Below, one piece after another: positions 18,480 through 32,802 of a stretch of DNA of 64,000 nucleotides (position 1 is its first letter; the number at the start of each line of letters is the position of its first letter). Both the position numbers and the translations under genes were made by a program. The DNA is from Metopolophium dirhodum (Eukaryota > Arthropoda > Insecta > Hemiptera > Aphididae), in assembly GCF_019925205.1 (NCBI RefSeq), contig NC_083561.1:6881217-6945216 (forward strand). Reading direction: 5' to 3'. The notes under the pieces were generated by a model. The model was not told the origin of the DNA. It saw only the letters and a program-made list of their open reading frames with translations, and ran no database searches.

Positions 18480-19090
18480 CCACCGCTGAAGTTGTACACC
18501 CACGTCACCACCTAATGAGTCACACGAAACTAATTCGTATCGGAATTGTCTTCGCTGCAACATCACGCCACGTTTAATCCCTCGTCACTACACCCGTGCA
18601 CCCCGTTATTCGCGGTCGAACCGTACAATATATAGTGGTGTTTCTACATGGCAAAGTCCCGAGTCGATCCGTAAAACAATATATTATACGGTACGCATGC
18701 ACGCACGCAAATATTCCCGAAGACGTTAAATTATTACCAGGCTTGATGCGCACACCGTTGGCCGCGTCCCAAGTCGTCCGTGAAACACTGCACACACTGC
18801 GAAATCGTGTACCGGACGAGTCGCGCGAAGTAGGCGAATACCATTATTACGATAGTGTATTGTATGACATATTATTATTGTTACGTCTTTCGCCGCCAAA
18901 GAGTATGGGGGGGGGGGGGGGGGAGGGGCTGGTGCCGTTTCGCCAGCGTATACCGCGGTATACTTACCCGCCATAATTCAAACGATACAACCGCGGAAAA
19001 ACTTGTTGAATATGTCCTAATAGGCTCTAGTGCAACTCTACAACTACGATGTCAGTTCTACGACACGAAAATAGAAAAAGGAAAATAATG
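18480..19090. other. CpG-enriched island beside the TTA repeat
   Basis: Many CG dinucleotides (for example CACGCCACG, TATTCGCGGTCGAACCG, GAGTCGCGCGAAG), plus a 17-G run. Frames of 70-126 codons on both strands overlap each other and none resembles a known protein. Best read as regulatory or an untranslated exon; unproven. Confidence 0.3.
18907..18923 (+). repeat. Poly-G run of 17
   Basis: Seventeen consecutive G, then AGGGG, inside the CpG-rich island 18480-19090. Could form a quadruplex with the adjacent G tract, or vary in length. Confidence 0.9.
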
Positions 19091-20913
19091 TGAACCGACA
19101 ACACGATCGCGTGTTTCTCTCTCGACAATAATATTGTGGGGCACGTTAACAACATAATAATATGATATTGTTATACATTGCATATAGCATGATACTTGTA
19201 TTGGTATAACGGCAATATCAATCGGCAATCATGCTGGAAGCATTTTAAATTGTTAGCACGATTGCATTAAATGTGAAATCATTTCGCATAATTCAGTTTA
19301 AAAAGTTATCGAATATTTTACAAAAAACATACTATTCAATTTATTCATTCATAATAAGTGGATTGCGATAAAAAAAAATAATAAATTATTTATGAAAAGC
19401 GTAAGTGTTAAAAAGTTATTTGGTTTTTTATACACAATGTACCATATATACAGCAGACAAAATATGTTAACATATAAAATGTAACCCGATTAATCAAAAT
19501 CGTATTAAATCAATGAAAATTAATCGGGAACACGATTCAGAATAACGTACATAACTCTTGCATATAGAAACGCCTCTCTTCGTACTTTACAAAAGGGACC
19601 AAAGAGATTATACATAAACAGGGCAATTTATGTAAACCTGATCTTATGTATAAACAACGATAATTGGATATAGGTACACGTCTAAAGACAACAGTAATTG
19701 TTGGCCAAATAAACTATTCGATGAAGGCCATTGAGACTTAAATCATCAAAAGTAATGGGAAATTTTAGGATAACAACATTTGGGACAACATAAAATTATA
19801 ATAACATTATAGTAGAATATTGTACAATATTGTTTAGTGTATTATTAATTAAATATGCTATACACATATTAACATCATAAATAAATAAGATTAAAATATA
19901 TATGTATATAATTCTTTCTTAGATGTATTTATAGTAAATTAAAGATTTTTCTCTTTTATTATATTAATTAATTTTTAGTACCTAACTACCTACTAAATAC
20001 CAACAATAACCAGTATTATAAAGGAGTAAATATTTCGATGTATTAATATTTAATGGTTTCCTACTTAATATTTTTGATAATAACTGTACACTCTTCCCTT
20101 ATAAATATTTGAAATATTTGAAATATATTAATTATTTTAATTATATTTTTTGATTCACAAACATAATTATAATTTTAACTATGTTTGAAAATCATAAAAT
20201 TACGATTAAATTTGTGTGAGTACCTATATTATATAAAAAATATAACTTTTATAAAGTTATAATAAAAATACCTACTATTTCTATTATTATAATAGGTAAC
20301 TAATTAACTACATTTTCTAATATCATTTTCCACTTGAAATATTATTAGACTTAACAGTCTTAAGGGCATTATCAAATAAGCAAACTAACATTTCAAGTAT
20401 TCAAATAATAATTTTAAAAAATGATCAACAATAAATATATTAACTTCCATATCTTTCATTTTTTCTGTGATTATAGTTAAACCATAGGTATTTAATTATT
20501 AAGTTTAAATTCTTAAACCTTATATACAATAATATAAAAATATTATGATTTTCTTTCATAATTTTCTGAAAATTATAATATTACATAGGTAATACTAAAC
20601 ATTAAACGATAACAAATATACCTACACTTTAATTTAATTTCTATAGTTGAAATCTGTACACAGAACATTAGATACCAATAAGAGAAACCGCACAGAATAT
20701 TCAAAATCACTTAGGATGTCGCAACGGAAATTATGTTTCCGAACTTAGAACATACTTTTTATCTCTAGAGATCTACATTACCTCTTGGTTAGGTAAAAAC
20801 AAAGTTTATACCTATACATATAATAATTGGCCCAGTCTCTATCAGATAATATAATTATGTTTGTAAAATAAATACCTACTATTTAAATGCATGTTCTATT
20901 TATTTAATAATTA

Positions 20914-21360
20914 CAAGGCTGGGCATTAACGAGTTAAAAAGTTAATTTTATTTAACTTAACTAGTTACTTTTGGCTTTTCATTAACTTAACTGTTAACTT
21001 ACTAAATGTCTTTCTTAATTAACGTAAAATTAACGAGTTAATGTTTCATTTTAAGAAGTAAGTTAAGTTAATTTATTTTGTTTTTAATTTTATATTATTT
21101 CACTATTTCAGTCTATTTTGTTTTCATGCCAAAAAATATGTATCATAAATTGCTTAAAGTTAAAAACTTATATCATTCGAATCTAACTTATATGGAAATA
21201 CTGTATGAAGTATTAACACTACCTATATCCTATAATTTAGTTTTGGGTTGAAAAAAAATTAAGTACGCTAGCGTTGTATAAACAAATTAACTTTTTTTTA
21301 ACTTAATAACTTAACTTAACTGAGTTAAAAAAAATCATTAACTTGCCGAGCCCAGCCTTG
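20914..21360. mobile_element. hAT-type MITE with repeated subterminal motifs
   Basis: A 447-bp element whose ends share an 11-bp perfect inverted repeat (CAAGGCTGGGC at the left; GCCCAGCCTTG at the right). It is flanked by identical 8-bp duplications AATAATTA (20906-20913 and 21361-21368). Both subterminal zones are packed with GTTAA/TTAACTTAAC words in both orientations, which could fold or serve as transposase binding sites (inference). No coding sequence. Confidence 0.9.
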
Positions 21361-21368
21361 AATAATTA

Positions 21369-24300
21369 TAATCAATATTGAACCAAATTTGATAAAGCAA
21401 AGCATATTAAAATACCTATATATATGCCTATGATTTAACTAGGTATTTGTATAAATTAATTATTATATTTCAAATGTATATATACATATTATTTTATTTT
21501 AATTAGTTTTCAAATAATAGTATTAGTCACGAAAAATAATTAGAAAAAGAGGGATATGAATAAGCACAATTAAGTCTTTTCTAATTCTCTGTCTTCAATT
21601 TAAATTATTGTAATTGAAAACCCAAATACGAGTGTACGATATTATGTTATAGTGTACCTATAGTATATACTAGTGTGTGGGTATAAACCTAGTTTGAAAA
21701 ATATCTCATATAATTTAAAAATTCAATTTATAGTTTCATTTGAAAATTGAAAGTTGATACGCCTTTAACAAATAAGAGATTGGAGATATATCTAATACTA
21801 TTTTTAATTTATGAAAAAGTAAAAAATAGTATGTAATATATATGTATTTAAAGAGACTTATACCTTGGTTAATAAATCGATCACGGTATAAGTCTGTTCA
21901 CTTTAAAATATCACTTTGTAAAAACATCATGTTTTTCTTACTCATTTTTTAAATTACCGAGAAAGTTTGTAAAAATATTTTTTTTAACGTTCTACATTCT
22001 CAATCTGTACAAAAGTATTTCGCAAATTCTTGGTACATCATGTATGTTTCTAACACGTGTTAAAGATTTACAGACTATTTTGTGACGGCATTTATGGCAG
22101 GTGACCTACACATTTTTTATGAGCATGAAGTAAAATCATAAACTACTGATGAAAACATTCCTTATCATTATGATATTCATCGTTATTTTATAATCATACT
22201 AGATGTATAACCAAACATCGTCCGGGAAAAATGAACAAATATACAGCGCCATATTGTTTCATCTCTTATCAGTTTTATATTTTCTACTCTGTACAAGGTG
22301 AAATAAACGTAAATTATGCATTTTCTGGCCCAGAAAATATTTAAGTGAACTCTAAAAGTTCCAAAGATGAATTTTATGTTGTGTTTATTGAAAAAACTAA
22401 TGGTTTTAATATATGTTTTTTTTTATTACTACATTTAAATTTAATAATAGGTACTATGCAAAATCAAAGATTAAAAATTATTAATTTTATGGAAAAAAAA
22501 ATGTCTCCAATGAACATGATTTTCTAACAAAATGAATTGGTTGTTTCTTGTCACCCCAACACGCCTACCACAAGATTTTTTAATTCGTTATCATAGAAAT
22601 CAGATGATGTTCACTAAAAACGACTAATTTGTTCATATTTGTTTATTGAAAATTTAATTTAATTTAAATGAAATAGTATTGCAAAAACCAACGGCAGGTA
22701 TGTTGAAATAATTAAATTTAATATTAAATAAAAATAATTTTTTTTTATTTAATTGTGTGTTTATTGATTGAAAGTGTATGTATGATATTATCGGAATGTA
22801 TATTCAAATTTACTGAAAATTATTTCAGGGTATAATTTTACATATAGATATATTATTATTTATGAACACAATGTTAACTGAAAGAGTGACGCGTATGAAC
22901 GTAAATACGTAATTGATTTACAATTTAAATCATTTCATTTGTATGTACATTTCCGATATTTACAAGTGTGTTCTTTAAGATGATATAATGAGGAAGAAAT
23001 GGTGCGATATTCATAAGTTAAGTTAGCATGTACATAATTATTATACGTCAATACGAACTTCAGAATATTTTATGTTAGTTCTAATAATAAAAATAACAAA
23101 ACATTCCTAAGTATTTTACTTTATAATTATTGGAAAAATCTTTCATGAGACAACTTAATTTAAATATGTTTAAAATAAATAATAATTAATCAACATTTTT
23201 TTTTATGGTATTTAATCAAATACGATTTTAAATCATTATTACGAATATTATTATTACAAAATATCATAAAAAACGTAACTGTTTTTAACATAAAATCGCT
23301 CTACGTTTCTAACCCCGTCTCGTTGGTTTCTTAAGAAAATTAAGCTATGGTACATTTCATAATTAACATATGAAAAGAGTCTTCGCATTTTTTACTAACA
23401 AAGGAATTGTGTGTTTTTTTATGAAATTCTCTTAAAAGGTTGTTATACTACCTAGGTAATATAATACTGAGCAATTTATTAAAAAAATAAATTGTAAATT
23501 TGAATTCAAGAAATATAATCAAAATCCAATTATTGTTGTACATATTTTTTAAATAACATTTCCTTTTAAGTCGCCCGATAAAATGTATTTGATGTGATGT
23601 TCAAGATGTAGTAATATCCAATTACTATGTACAAAATCTACTGTCACACGTGTCAATAATATTTAGGAATACACTTTTTACCGGCAATGTCTTAAAAAAA
23701 TCTTTCTTTTCAATGTTACAATAAATTGTCCTTGTGAGATAACAAGATTCCTATATTTTTCATCACTATAACGGTTTTAAGTTTTAACTATAACACTGGC
23801 CATTGCAGTATTTTTTGCAGTTATACATTGGTGTGTAGATTCCCTAACATAGTAACATATTATGATATGGCAGATTGACACTCTTCACTTACGACGTCGT
23901 TGACCAATCCAATTTATTTTTATATGTGCTTATACAATTCCATACTGCAAAATGTCGTCTCTTGATGGTAAATCGTAGATTTTTATTTTGTAAACAACAT
24001 TTTGTTTTCCACAATTATAGGTCAAATATTATTGCATCACTTTATATTTAAATTTAAAAATAAGTCAATGTTGCTTTCTTGCAAAATTCTGTTGTATTAT
24101 ATTCTTTACAATTTATGCATAGATGCTATGATTTATTTTTAAATGATTGAAATAATGAGAATTTCCAATCAAAAATAAACAAAGACTGCATGGATATTTG
24201 GTATTCTTAAATATTACCGTGAACATAAATATGAGTTATAAATATGCAAAATTAATCAACGGTAAGATTCAGATAAGAATAAATAAATGCTTGAAAAATG

Positions 24301-24429
24301 AATTGCAAATATAATGTTTAATGTACAATGTATAAAATGAAATTACAAATTATTGTATTTTAATATGATAAAACAGTTTACAAAATGTATTAGTGGTATA
24401 TTGAGTGTAACAAATCAAATTTGACATAT
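21369..24429. other. AT-rich stretch, nothing recognised
   Basis: No coding block or bounded repeat seen; a 60-codon frame at 22345 is AT-driven. Confidence 0.6.
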
Positions 24430-24980
24430 TTTTATGGAAGATGTCTATCATTCTTACTTCACCCCTCCTCTACCCCTCATATTTTTTTTTTCGTCAATCC
24501 TATACCCGACGCATGGACCAGTGTACATCGAATATCCATTAGCTCACACCTTTCGTAAAGTTGTTCTCATCCGTCACAAACCTACTACAAGTTTCTTATG
24601 CTGTATAGTCTTTCAGACTTTTTTTTTTTACCGATGCACTGAAATGTTTCCGGACAAACCAAATTTAAGATCCAGGAAAGCTTTCTTCGTTGTTAAAAAA
24701 AGGCTTATATGGTCTGCACTAGCATAGATCTTTTCCCAGGAAAAAAAATATTGGCTTTAGAGTATCAAAAAATAGAACCCGAAAAGGTTTTTTCCAACGC
24801 GAATTATTACGATGAATAAAAATGCCATTACCACTGGTAGATACGCAGATTTATTTCTCCATCCGTGCAATCCTTGAATACAACATGAAAAGAAGATTGA
24901 ACGAGTTTTGATCGACCGCCTTCGACATTGCCACTCAAATGTAAGGAGAAAACCTATCCAATTCATATATCATAATGCTG
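24430..24980. other. Moderately GC-rich unexplained block
   Basis: A + strand frame of 97 codons (24434..24727) and a minus frame of 69 codons (24757..24966) lie in a stretch less AT-rich than its surroundings. Neither matches a family I know. Possibly a decayed gene or mobile-element fragment. Confidence 0.25.
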
Positions 24981-27900
24981 ATAGATAAAGTGCTTAGATC
25001 ATTTAAGTGGGATTGCGTTTACACCTGGGAAATGGAGAAAAGCGCCACTAATAATACATTAACGATAGTTGCAATGTTAAAAACAAATTAAACTTATAAT
25101 ATAGTTCAATCTTACGTAATTATAATTAAATTTACAAGATTTTACTAAAAATATGTATTTATTAAAAATTCAGAATTCTGAAAATGCTGTAAATGCTTTT
25201 TATTCATTAAACTTTTAGTCTTTTGTCTATAGAAATTGTGTGCATTATAACACAATTTAAAAATAAATTCTTAACTCTATGATCACAAATATTTTCAGAA
25301 TTCATAAAATGTGTAGGCATTTTCAGAACAAGGCTACTATAATGAAATTCAATATTTTAATTAATATCCTTAAATACTCCAGGCTAAAATATTTGCCCAT
25401 CGTAAAAATATAAATACAAATTCATTTTAACATGAAATAGGATGTAATTATGTAAAGAGAATCATTAAACATTTTTGGTACAACGAATAACTATGGAAAA
25501 AGTTATAATTTACATGTTAAAACAATAATAATATTCGAATAAATAAGAATCTATGATTGATTATTGAAAACGAATCTAACCTATTCTAATTATAAGTTAT
25601 TAATTCGTAAATAGCTCAATTGTTTGGAAGTAAACTAGACGTAGCGGGTATACCTACTTTCTTTTCAATAATTCTTATACAATTTTACGCAAACTTCAAT
25701 ATTTTGATTTAAGTAGTAGGTTATTACTTCAGTTTATTAAATAAAATGAGTTAAAATATTAAGTAACTCGTCCTGGCACTATTACATAAGTCATCATTAC
25801 CACCTCTAACCAATTTCATTTTTTATTTATTTATATTACGCTAATATACTTACAAAACATATTAAGATAATAATTTATTTGATAATAAGTTAATATTTTG
25901 AATTTAAAATGTGTACTCGAAATATTTAATTTTTTTAATTTGTTCATAATTTGCAGTGTTTTATTTATGCATTTAGTTAACGCGGATAATTATATTGAAT
26001 TTTAATGAATCTGTTTAAAATTGATAGAAGTTTTACCAACAAAATGTTGGTTTAAATACTATAAGTAGTTTTTAATACTTTTTACATAACTATTTAAGTA
26101 AGTTAATTATACAATTGTATAAAGAAGTTAGGAGAAAATAAGAAAGTATTTATATTCATATTAGTATAAAAATTATGAATTTTTTTTAATCTGAGATTGG
26201 AAATGTACTGGGAACTATATCTATTTTAGTATTACGTTTAGAATTATGTTATTTCTCAGAAAACAGTTTTAATTGCAGCAAAAGTTCTACAAAAGTTGCA
26301 TATAATGTTTTTAGAGATTACAGATATTAAACACAAATAACACTTTAAATGGTCATGTTTGTAAATTCTCAGTAGTTTACAAAACTAACGAATAATTAGT
26401 GAAAATTCTGATAAATCTGATGTAAATATGTAACATAGTTAAAATTTAAAATTAGAAAACAAATATCAAAGGACATAAAGACTCAATTATACTCACGTTA
26501 TAAGGTTATACTATTTAAATTAAGGAATCAGAAACAGCTAACATTGATAATAACAAAATATCAATAACTTAAGAAAGCTGGTGTCTAACAAATATTAAAA
26601 TATGTATACCTCTCATTTTATTATCTGTAATTGTATGTAATTTTAAATTCTAATGTAAAATTATTTTTAAAAAATTCTAGTTGCCCGAAAAAAAACTTCA
26701 AAATACTTTCCACAACAATTATGTTCATTGTTTATACATTTAAACATATTATATTAAAATATATTCTGAATATCTAACCATGAATTAGTTTTCAAATATT
26801 TTTTTATTTGTGTACGGTTAATTACTTCTTTGTTCATACGGGATTTTTATAATTTATGTTGAAAAGAAAAAATGTATTTTCATCTCCAATTTCACAATTT
26901 TGTTATAAATGCCTACAACACACGAGCTTGATATATTAAAAACCATAAAATAATGCAAAACATGTCAAGTTTTACTCCTAAACGTGTCAGTAGCTACGTG
27001 TTAAAGAGGAATGATAATCTCTTGGTTCATATATGAATTAACGAGCTTATATAATATGTATACGCCACAACTGTAAATAAGACATCTCATCTCATATGTC
27101 TAGAAAATAGAGCCAACTACGGAAAATACCAAAGATTTATTATAGCCTCTTGATTTATATGTACATCTGTTCCCTTATTACCTAAAATGTTTGCTTGCCC
27201 ATACCAGTCCAATTGTAATTTGTGTCACAACTTTGGATTACCTGGTACAATTAGTGTTCATTATTACCAAAGAAGTACCTACCAAAAACTATTCTATAAT
27301 TCTAAAAACAGCGATTCCGTAGGTTTCATATTATTATCATAAAACCATCATTTAAAATTATATATATTATATTTAATACCACATTATAATTCGGTTGTTA
27401 TGTGATGTAGTAAAAAAAAAATAAAAATCTTCTTAAGCAGATAAGCTTCAAATAAAGCCACTAACAAATTAAATAATTATTGTATTTTTAACAGATTAAA
27501 AATTATATAATTTATATTTTATTTTTAACGAAAACATTCTTAATATTTCTTATGCTTTTATATTTCACTGGAATATTTAAATTGAAAAATAATAACAATA
27601 TATATTATGTATCTAATATATCTAATATAATATATTATAAAAACAGGAGAAGTAATAAAAAAGTAAATATGTGTTTCATATTTTTTAATCAATTTCAAAT
27701 CCACCCAAAATACAAATATCAACGTATTTTTATACATTTACAGTATTATTAGTTATAACTATTACCATATTATAATTAAAATAAAAAAAAATTAATGTGT
27801 GTGCCTCAGTGTCTTAATAGAAAATAAATGGTAATTTAATTTTAACGAATGAATAAATAATAGTGTATTATTATATTCACACATGTATATAAGTATGTAC

Positions 27901-28814
27901 ATAAAATACCGGTATAGTACCTACCTATATTCATGACTGAAAAAAATGTATATAAATTAATAAACTATACAATTTAATATCATACTGAAAAATAATCGTA
28001 TTGCAGTGTTATAATGCACACTGATCAGGTTAGTACACAAAAAATATTTGCTGTGAACAAAACATGGAAATGCCTAACTATATGTACTCTGGAGAAAAAA
28101 AAACGCCTGCCAGATGGTTTTCACAACGTCTAATGAACTTCCAAGCATAATCAACAGCGAAATACACCCAGCTTTATTGAATAAACACATAAGTAAACAA
28201 GCAACATTTTTCACGAATTTCACAATAATCATATATGGGCGATGTTATATACATTTCAACATAAATGCCGTATAAACGAGCAACATATTCCCAGCACGTA
28301 CTAACCGTAATTGATCCTTAGTGCAATAAGTTAAGGATGCCAAACAACTATATACTATATCTGTACTCAAGAAAAGGGCAAACTAAGGCAAAATATATAA
28401 TATGTTTAAAGCCAGTAAGCTGATGAACAGAACTTGGCATTATATTTAATAAAACGCGGATCCACTAAACCTTTCCTTATTGTACGTAGTATTAGGAAAA
28501 ATAAAACGTTCTTATTTGGTTAGTTTCAGTTAGGTAGGCAATCAACCATTGTGCTTTCTTCGGTTAATTACATAGAATAAATATATTTCCCATACGATGC
28601 CCTGAATGAGTTCAAAATTCATTATTGATAGTTAACATTATAACAGACACCCCCCCCCCCCCCCCCGATACAATTCAAATATAATATAGAGCATATAAAT
28701 GCATTTTTTTAAACTGATACCTAAATAAGTATAGATATTAACTATGAATGTGATGATAAAATTTTATTATAATCTTATTTGGTTATATTACAACGTGTGT
28801 AAAGTAAATATAAA
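24981..28814. other. AT-rich stretch, nothing recognised
   Basis: Only the poly-C run at 28650 stands out. No exon-like composition or bounded repeat. Confidence 0.6.
28650..28666 (+). repeat. Poly-C run of 17
   Basis: Seventeen consecutive C in AT-rich surroundings, 150 bp left of repeat copy 1. Other C runs in this window lie inside mobile repeats; this one has no recognised element around it. Confidence 0.9.
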
Positions 28815-29722
28815 AAAAGGTGGGTAAGTGGATATCGCTCTGCTGTACAGTAGGTTACAAGTGGGTCACTGTAATGGATGGTGTTAAATTTGAATTCAAT
28901 GATATAATATCATTGTATAAGAAAAACGATTCTGAGCGTAAACGGTCAATCAGCCTATGATATTACCAAGTATATTTGATGATATTATTGTGAATAAAGT
29001 AATTTATATATAACCTATTTATGTGGAGCCTTGTTTTACATTTTCAATCCTTAGCCAAACATTTTATACATTTTTAACTACACAATAATTAATAAATTAT
29101 AAATTTGATAAATGTTGTCAAAATTTGAACTTTAAATGCTTATAAAAAAAAATTGTGCATATGTATTTTTAATATTTTTCTACTGCTATTAGAACGATAT
29201 ACCTGTCAGGAACCTAATATTAAATTTTCAAGCTTTTTTACTCAACAGGTAAAATTTTATTGATATTTATAGCAGAAAAAACTAAAAAAAATGGAAATTG
29301 ACAATGTCCGTAAACAGCTCAAAATAAGTCAAAATATTTGGAAAATGTTATGGTGTATAGGAAATGCAATTATAAACATTCAGTCAAAATTTCATGTCCC
29401 TACGGTCATTTGTTTAAGAGTTACATCAAAAACCAAAATCGATTTTCTCAAAAACAGATTTTGCGTAAAAATTCCCGTTTTTTCCTTCATTTTTCTTTTG
29501 TTTTTCACGTTGCTTTTGAAAACTACTGGGAAATTTTTACTTTTGACCCCCCCCCCCTCCCCCCAAAGTACCAACTAGATTCACTTTCCTATCAGAAAAG
29601 TTACTGTTGAAGAAAATCCAAGCACTTTTACTGTCCTAAAGGTGATGACAGACACAAAAAAAAAAAACACACATCATTGTAAAATCAATACATTCATCGT
29701 TCCACTCAGAATCTAAAATGGG
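28815..29722 (+). repeat. Aphid-type interspersed repeat, copy 1 (about 0.9 kb)
   Basis: Starts aggtgggtaagtgg, then CGCTCTGCTGTACAGTAGG, AACGATTCTGAGCG, a central part with ATGGAAATTGACAATGTCCG, a poly-C tract (29547-29560), and ends CATTCATCG...CTCAGAATCTAAAA. The subterminal GATTCTGAG words at both ends are in opposite orientation. Open frames of 60-95 codons on both strands inside it are not conserved between copies, so it is treated as non-coding. The class (DNA, Helitron or other) is unknown to me. Confidence 0.8.
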
Positions 29723-29976
29723 CAAAGAAAGAAGCACTCTACTGTACAGTAACTGTCGAGTGAACCACGTCATTGAGTGAGTCAACTGTGGATGTTTGTA
29801 AATTTGAATTTAATGTTAAATCATTGCATACGAAAAATGATTCGTAGAAGAGACGATCTGTCAACCTTATCGCTGTGTACCTTAGTTATTACTTATTACT
29901 GAGTATAAATATATAATTTTTTTATTCATCAATTCGCTTTAACAACAAAGGTTATTAGTTTATAGAAGTGTTTACG
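29723..29976 (+). repeat. Second, diverged repeat copy in tandem, split by a LINE
   Basis: Immediately after copy 1, its 5' segment restarts in diverged form (CTCTACTGTACAGTAACTG, CACGTCATTGAGTGAGTC, AAAAATGATTCG). Family sequence resumes at about 30263-30330 (TTATATTGC, GTAATTTATTTTAC) on the other side of the minus-strand LINE. It shows head-to-tail arrangement. Confidence 0.6.
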
Positions 29977-30262
29977 TTTTTTTTTTTTTTAAATTAAAAT
30001 TTCTATTTCTTTAACTGTAACTATTACTATATTGGTTTATATAATTCAAAATGGTTTAAAAATGTTATTACTTTGTTGGTTGCCTCTGTTTGCGGTCCTA
30101 GATTTTCGTAAAAGCGATCTTGTAAATTATTTTATTTTCTTGCGTTTTCATATCTGCGACAATCTGTTAAAATGTGTTTTATGGGGATTTGAGTTCCACA
30201 TGTGGTGCATATTGGGGATCTTCTTTGGCCATTAAAAAGCCATGGGCAATCTTGGTCTGCTT
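29977..30262 (-). pseudogene. 5'-truncated LINE 3' end with poly-A, inserted in a repeat
   Basis: Read on the minus strand, one frame gives PICTTCGTQIPIKHILTD then CRRYENAR and, after one stop, FYENLGPQTEATNKVITFLN and ELYKPI with a stop. The CxxCG...KHIL..C pattern is the C-terminal zinc-like region that follows RNase H in I-like non-LTR elements. A 14-bp T run at 29977-29990 is the poly-A tail. Sequence of the 0.9-kb repeat family appears on both sides, so this is a later insertion into that repeat. Confidence 0.7.
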
Positions 30263-31870
30263 AAATATATTTATATTGCTTTTATAGTAATTTATTTTAC
30301 TACAACCTACGGTATTAGGTTTTTTGTTGAAAAAATTTCAGTTTTCTAATTAGTAAATTATCATAAAAATATTTGCGGAATTATTACACTCAACTTTTTT
30401 TCATTATTTCTGTGAGCTAAACTTATGTATAAATATTCAATAATCAAAAATCGCAAATCGAAAATGCTAATGAATAGCTCCAGAAGTGTCATAATATTTT
30501 GAGAATTATACCATTTATAGAAAATACTAATACAAACATTTAGTGAAAATGTCAAACATATTTATGGTTATTCGTTATTGATTATCAACTACAAAATAAC
30601 AAAATACATTTTCTCAGAAATTTTGTTCATCAAATTATATTGAGATTCCTTCCTGAAAAAATATTGAAGTTAAAAATTGAAAAGTGTCATCAGGAATACA
30701 AATATAATATACATAATATTATATAATGTAGGTAATACATTACATATATTAAATTGTAGTATGTAACAAATAACTAAGTCTATTATACTAGAATAATTTA
30801 AAATAAACAAGAATGTGAAATAATTCAATTTAAATCTCAATTAAAACCAAACATTAAGGACCAATAAATCTTTTAAAATTAATTTAATGATAAATTCTAT
30901 ACACATTATGCGTACACAGCACTATATTATTTATACAATTATTTTTTTTGTGATAAATTTTCTACGCTTCAAAAAATTATAATTATTAAAACAAATGCTA
31001 TTTTCTCAAAAAAAAAAAAAAAATATTATTATTTTATTTTAAATTGTTTTTCTCGTTAAATTATAAATTACAATTATATATTATGTAATATACTACATTA
31101 CTACATTTATATATTTGGAGCATTTTTACTATCATAAAAATGTTATTTTAAAATACTTCTTTTACTATCGACTAATTTTTTCTTTGATAATATAATGAAT
31201 GGTGCGTAATTTTGAGAAAAGTCGATTACATATTTACATTAAAAAAAATTGATTACAAATAATATTGTTATACGTATGTTTTAAAATTTAAAAGAATGTT
31301 TGATTTAAATGATGTGATCATAAAAAAAAGTTGCTTTTAGAAGTTGAAAACAGTTACTGCCATTATTGTTCGATCAAATTTGTAAATGCTCCGCACACAA
31401 TAATGTTTGCATGCACGGCGCATATATTTTATAATTATATATTGACATAAACGTGCATTGGCTGACGTATAATTTATTTTATTGAAATTTTGTTTTCAAA
31501 TGGTTTTGTTAATTGTCTACCTTTTTCAGTTCATTTTACATTTTATCCGATCACAATGATATCTGCTAGACGTCAAAATATTTTGTAAAAAAAAAAAAAC
31601 AATAAGGTGCAAGCTCTATAAATTGAACTTTTGACGATGAAACAAATCAACCCTCTATAATATTATATTCTTGGCCGTTGTAAAAAAAAAAAAAATTTTA
31701 ATTATTTATTAACTCTCGTACCTTTTGACACGTATACATATAATAATGTAATATTAGATGCGGATGAGCTACGAAATAATTCGGATGTGTGCGGCAAGTG
31801 TATACACTTTATAGAAAACGCGCGTCGTATATAATGTAATATACCTATATATTATATACAACATGTCAAC

Positions 31871-31873
<3 letters not shown>

Positions 31874-31907
<34 letters not shown>

Positions 31908-31913
31908 TATATA
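31874..31913. repeat. TA dinucleotide microsatellite
   Basis: A near-pure TA run with one GA interruption; a second TA-rich tract lies at 32093-32151 with TG interruptions. Confidence 0.9.
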
Positions 31914-32726
31914 GGTACGTTCATAGTATAATATGTACATATTATATACGTACCTACCTACGTGTGCGACTGTGGTATTCGATTCGAGTGTAAAGTCGCA
32001 AACTTTGAACAAACGATGGGCGCCACCGATAAACATAATAATAATATTTACATACCATGCATAAATACACGTCCGTTTAATGTATGTCTACATCTATATA
32101 TATATATATATGTGTATGCTTATATTATTATATATATATATATATATATATAGACCTATAACATATTGCACGTGTATCGAATAACAGACGACGGCAGCGG
32201 CTACTGTAGATCAATATTGACGCTGTGCAAACTGCTGTTCCGCAAAAGTTGACATTAACCTTTTCCAAAAATAGTACAACATTTATATCATGTATATATA
32301 TTCTATGGAGGTGGTAGCGGCGGTATCGTATATAAAAAAAAATATATATACCTGTGTATGTAATATACGGGCATAGCGTATACGCGTAGTATAGGTATAT
32401 ACATAAGTCGATCGGCTGATTAATGAACATACGCGGTGGTTGTTAATATTTTTGTTATGTGTTTGGCGTTCGAGTGTGTATAGCGTTTCTCGCAAGCTGA
32501 CTATATACCCCTCTCCCACCACTATCGCCTCAACCGCCATACGTATTTTTGGACGGTCGGGTTCGACACGCGAGCAACAAAAGATTAATGAGACGACCGG
32601 TGGTGGCGGCGGAGGTATGCAGGTAGAAGTGTAGAACACGAGGTGAGCGAGGAGGCGCTCTTTTCTGTTTTTAAGGGGTGTATCGACTTTGGATTTTAAT
32701 TACGCTCGCACATGTAACACAGTGAT

Positions 32727-32753
32727 ACCCATTTATACATACGATAACCGCGC

Positions 32754-32802
<49 letters not shown>

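Noticed and set aside
18596..18976. 126-codon + frame in the CpG island as a gene
   Set aside because: It overlaps minus-strand frames of similar length, crosses the 17-G run and resembles no known protein.
29291..29610. Three overlapping frames (60-95 codons) with a Pro-rich stretch
   Set aside because: They lie in the interspersed repeat, the proline run is the poly-C tract, and the frame is not kept between copies.
30032..30235. 67-codon + frame
   Set aside because: Antisense to the LINE C-terminus, which reads convincingly on the minus strand.
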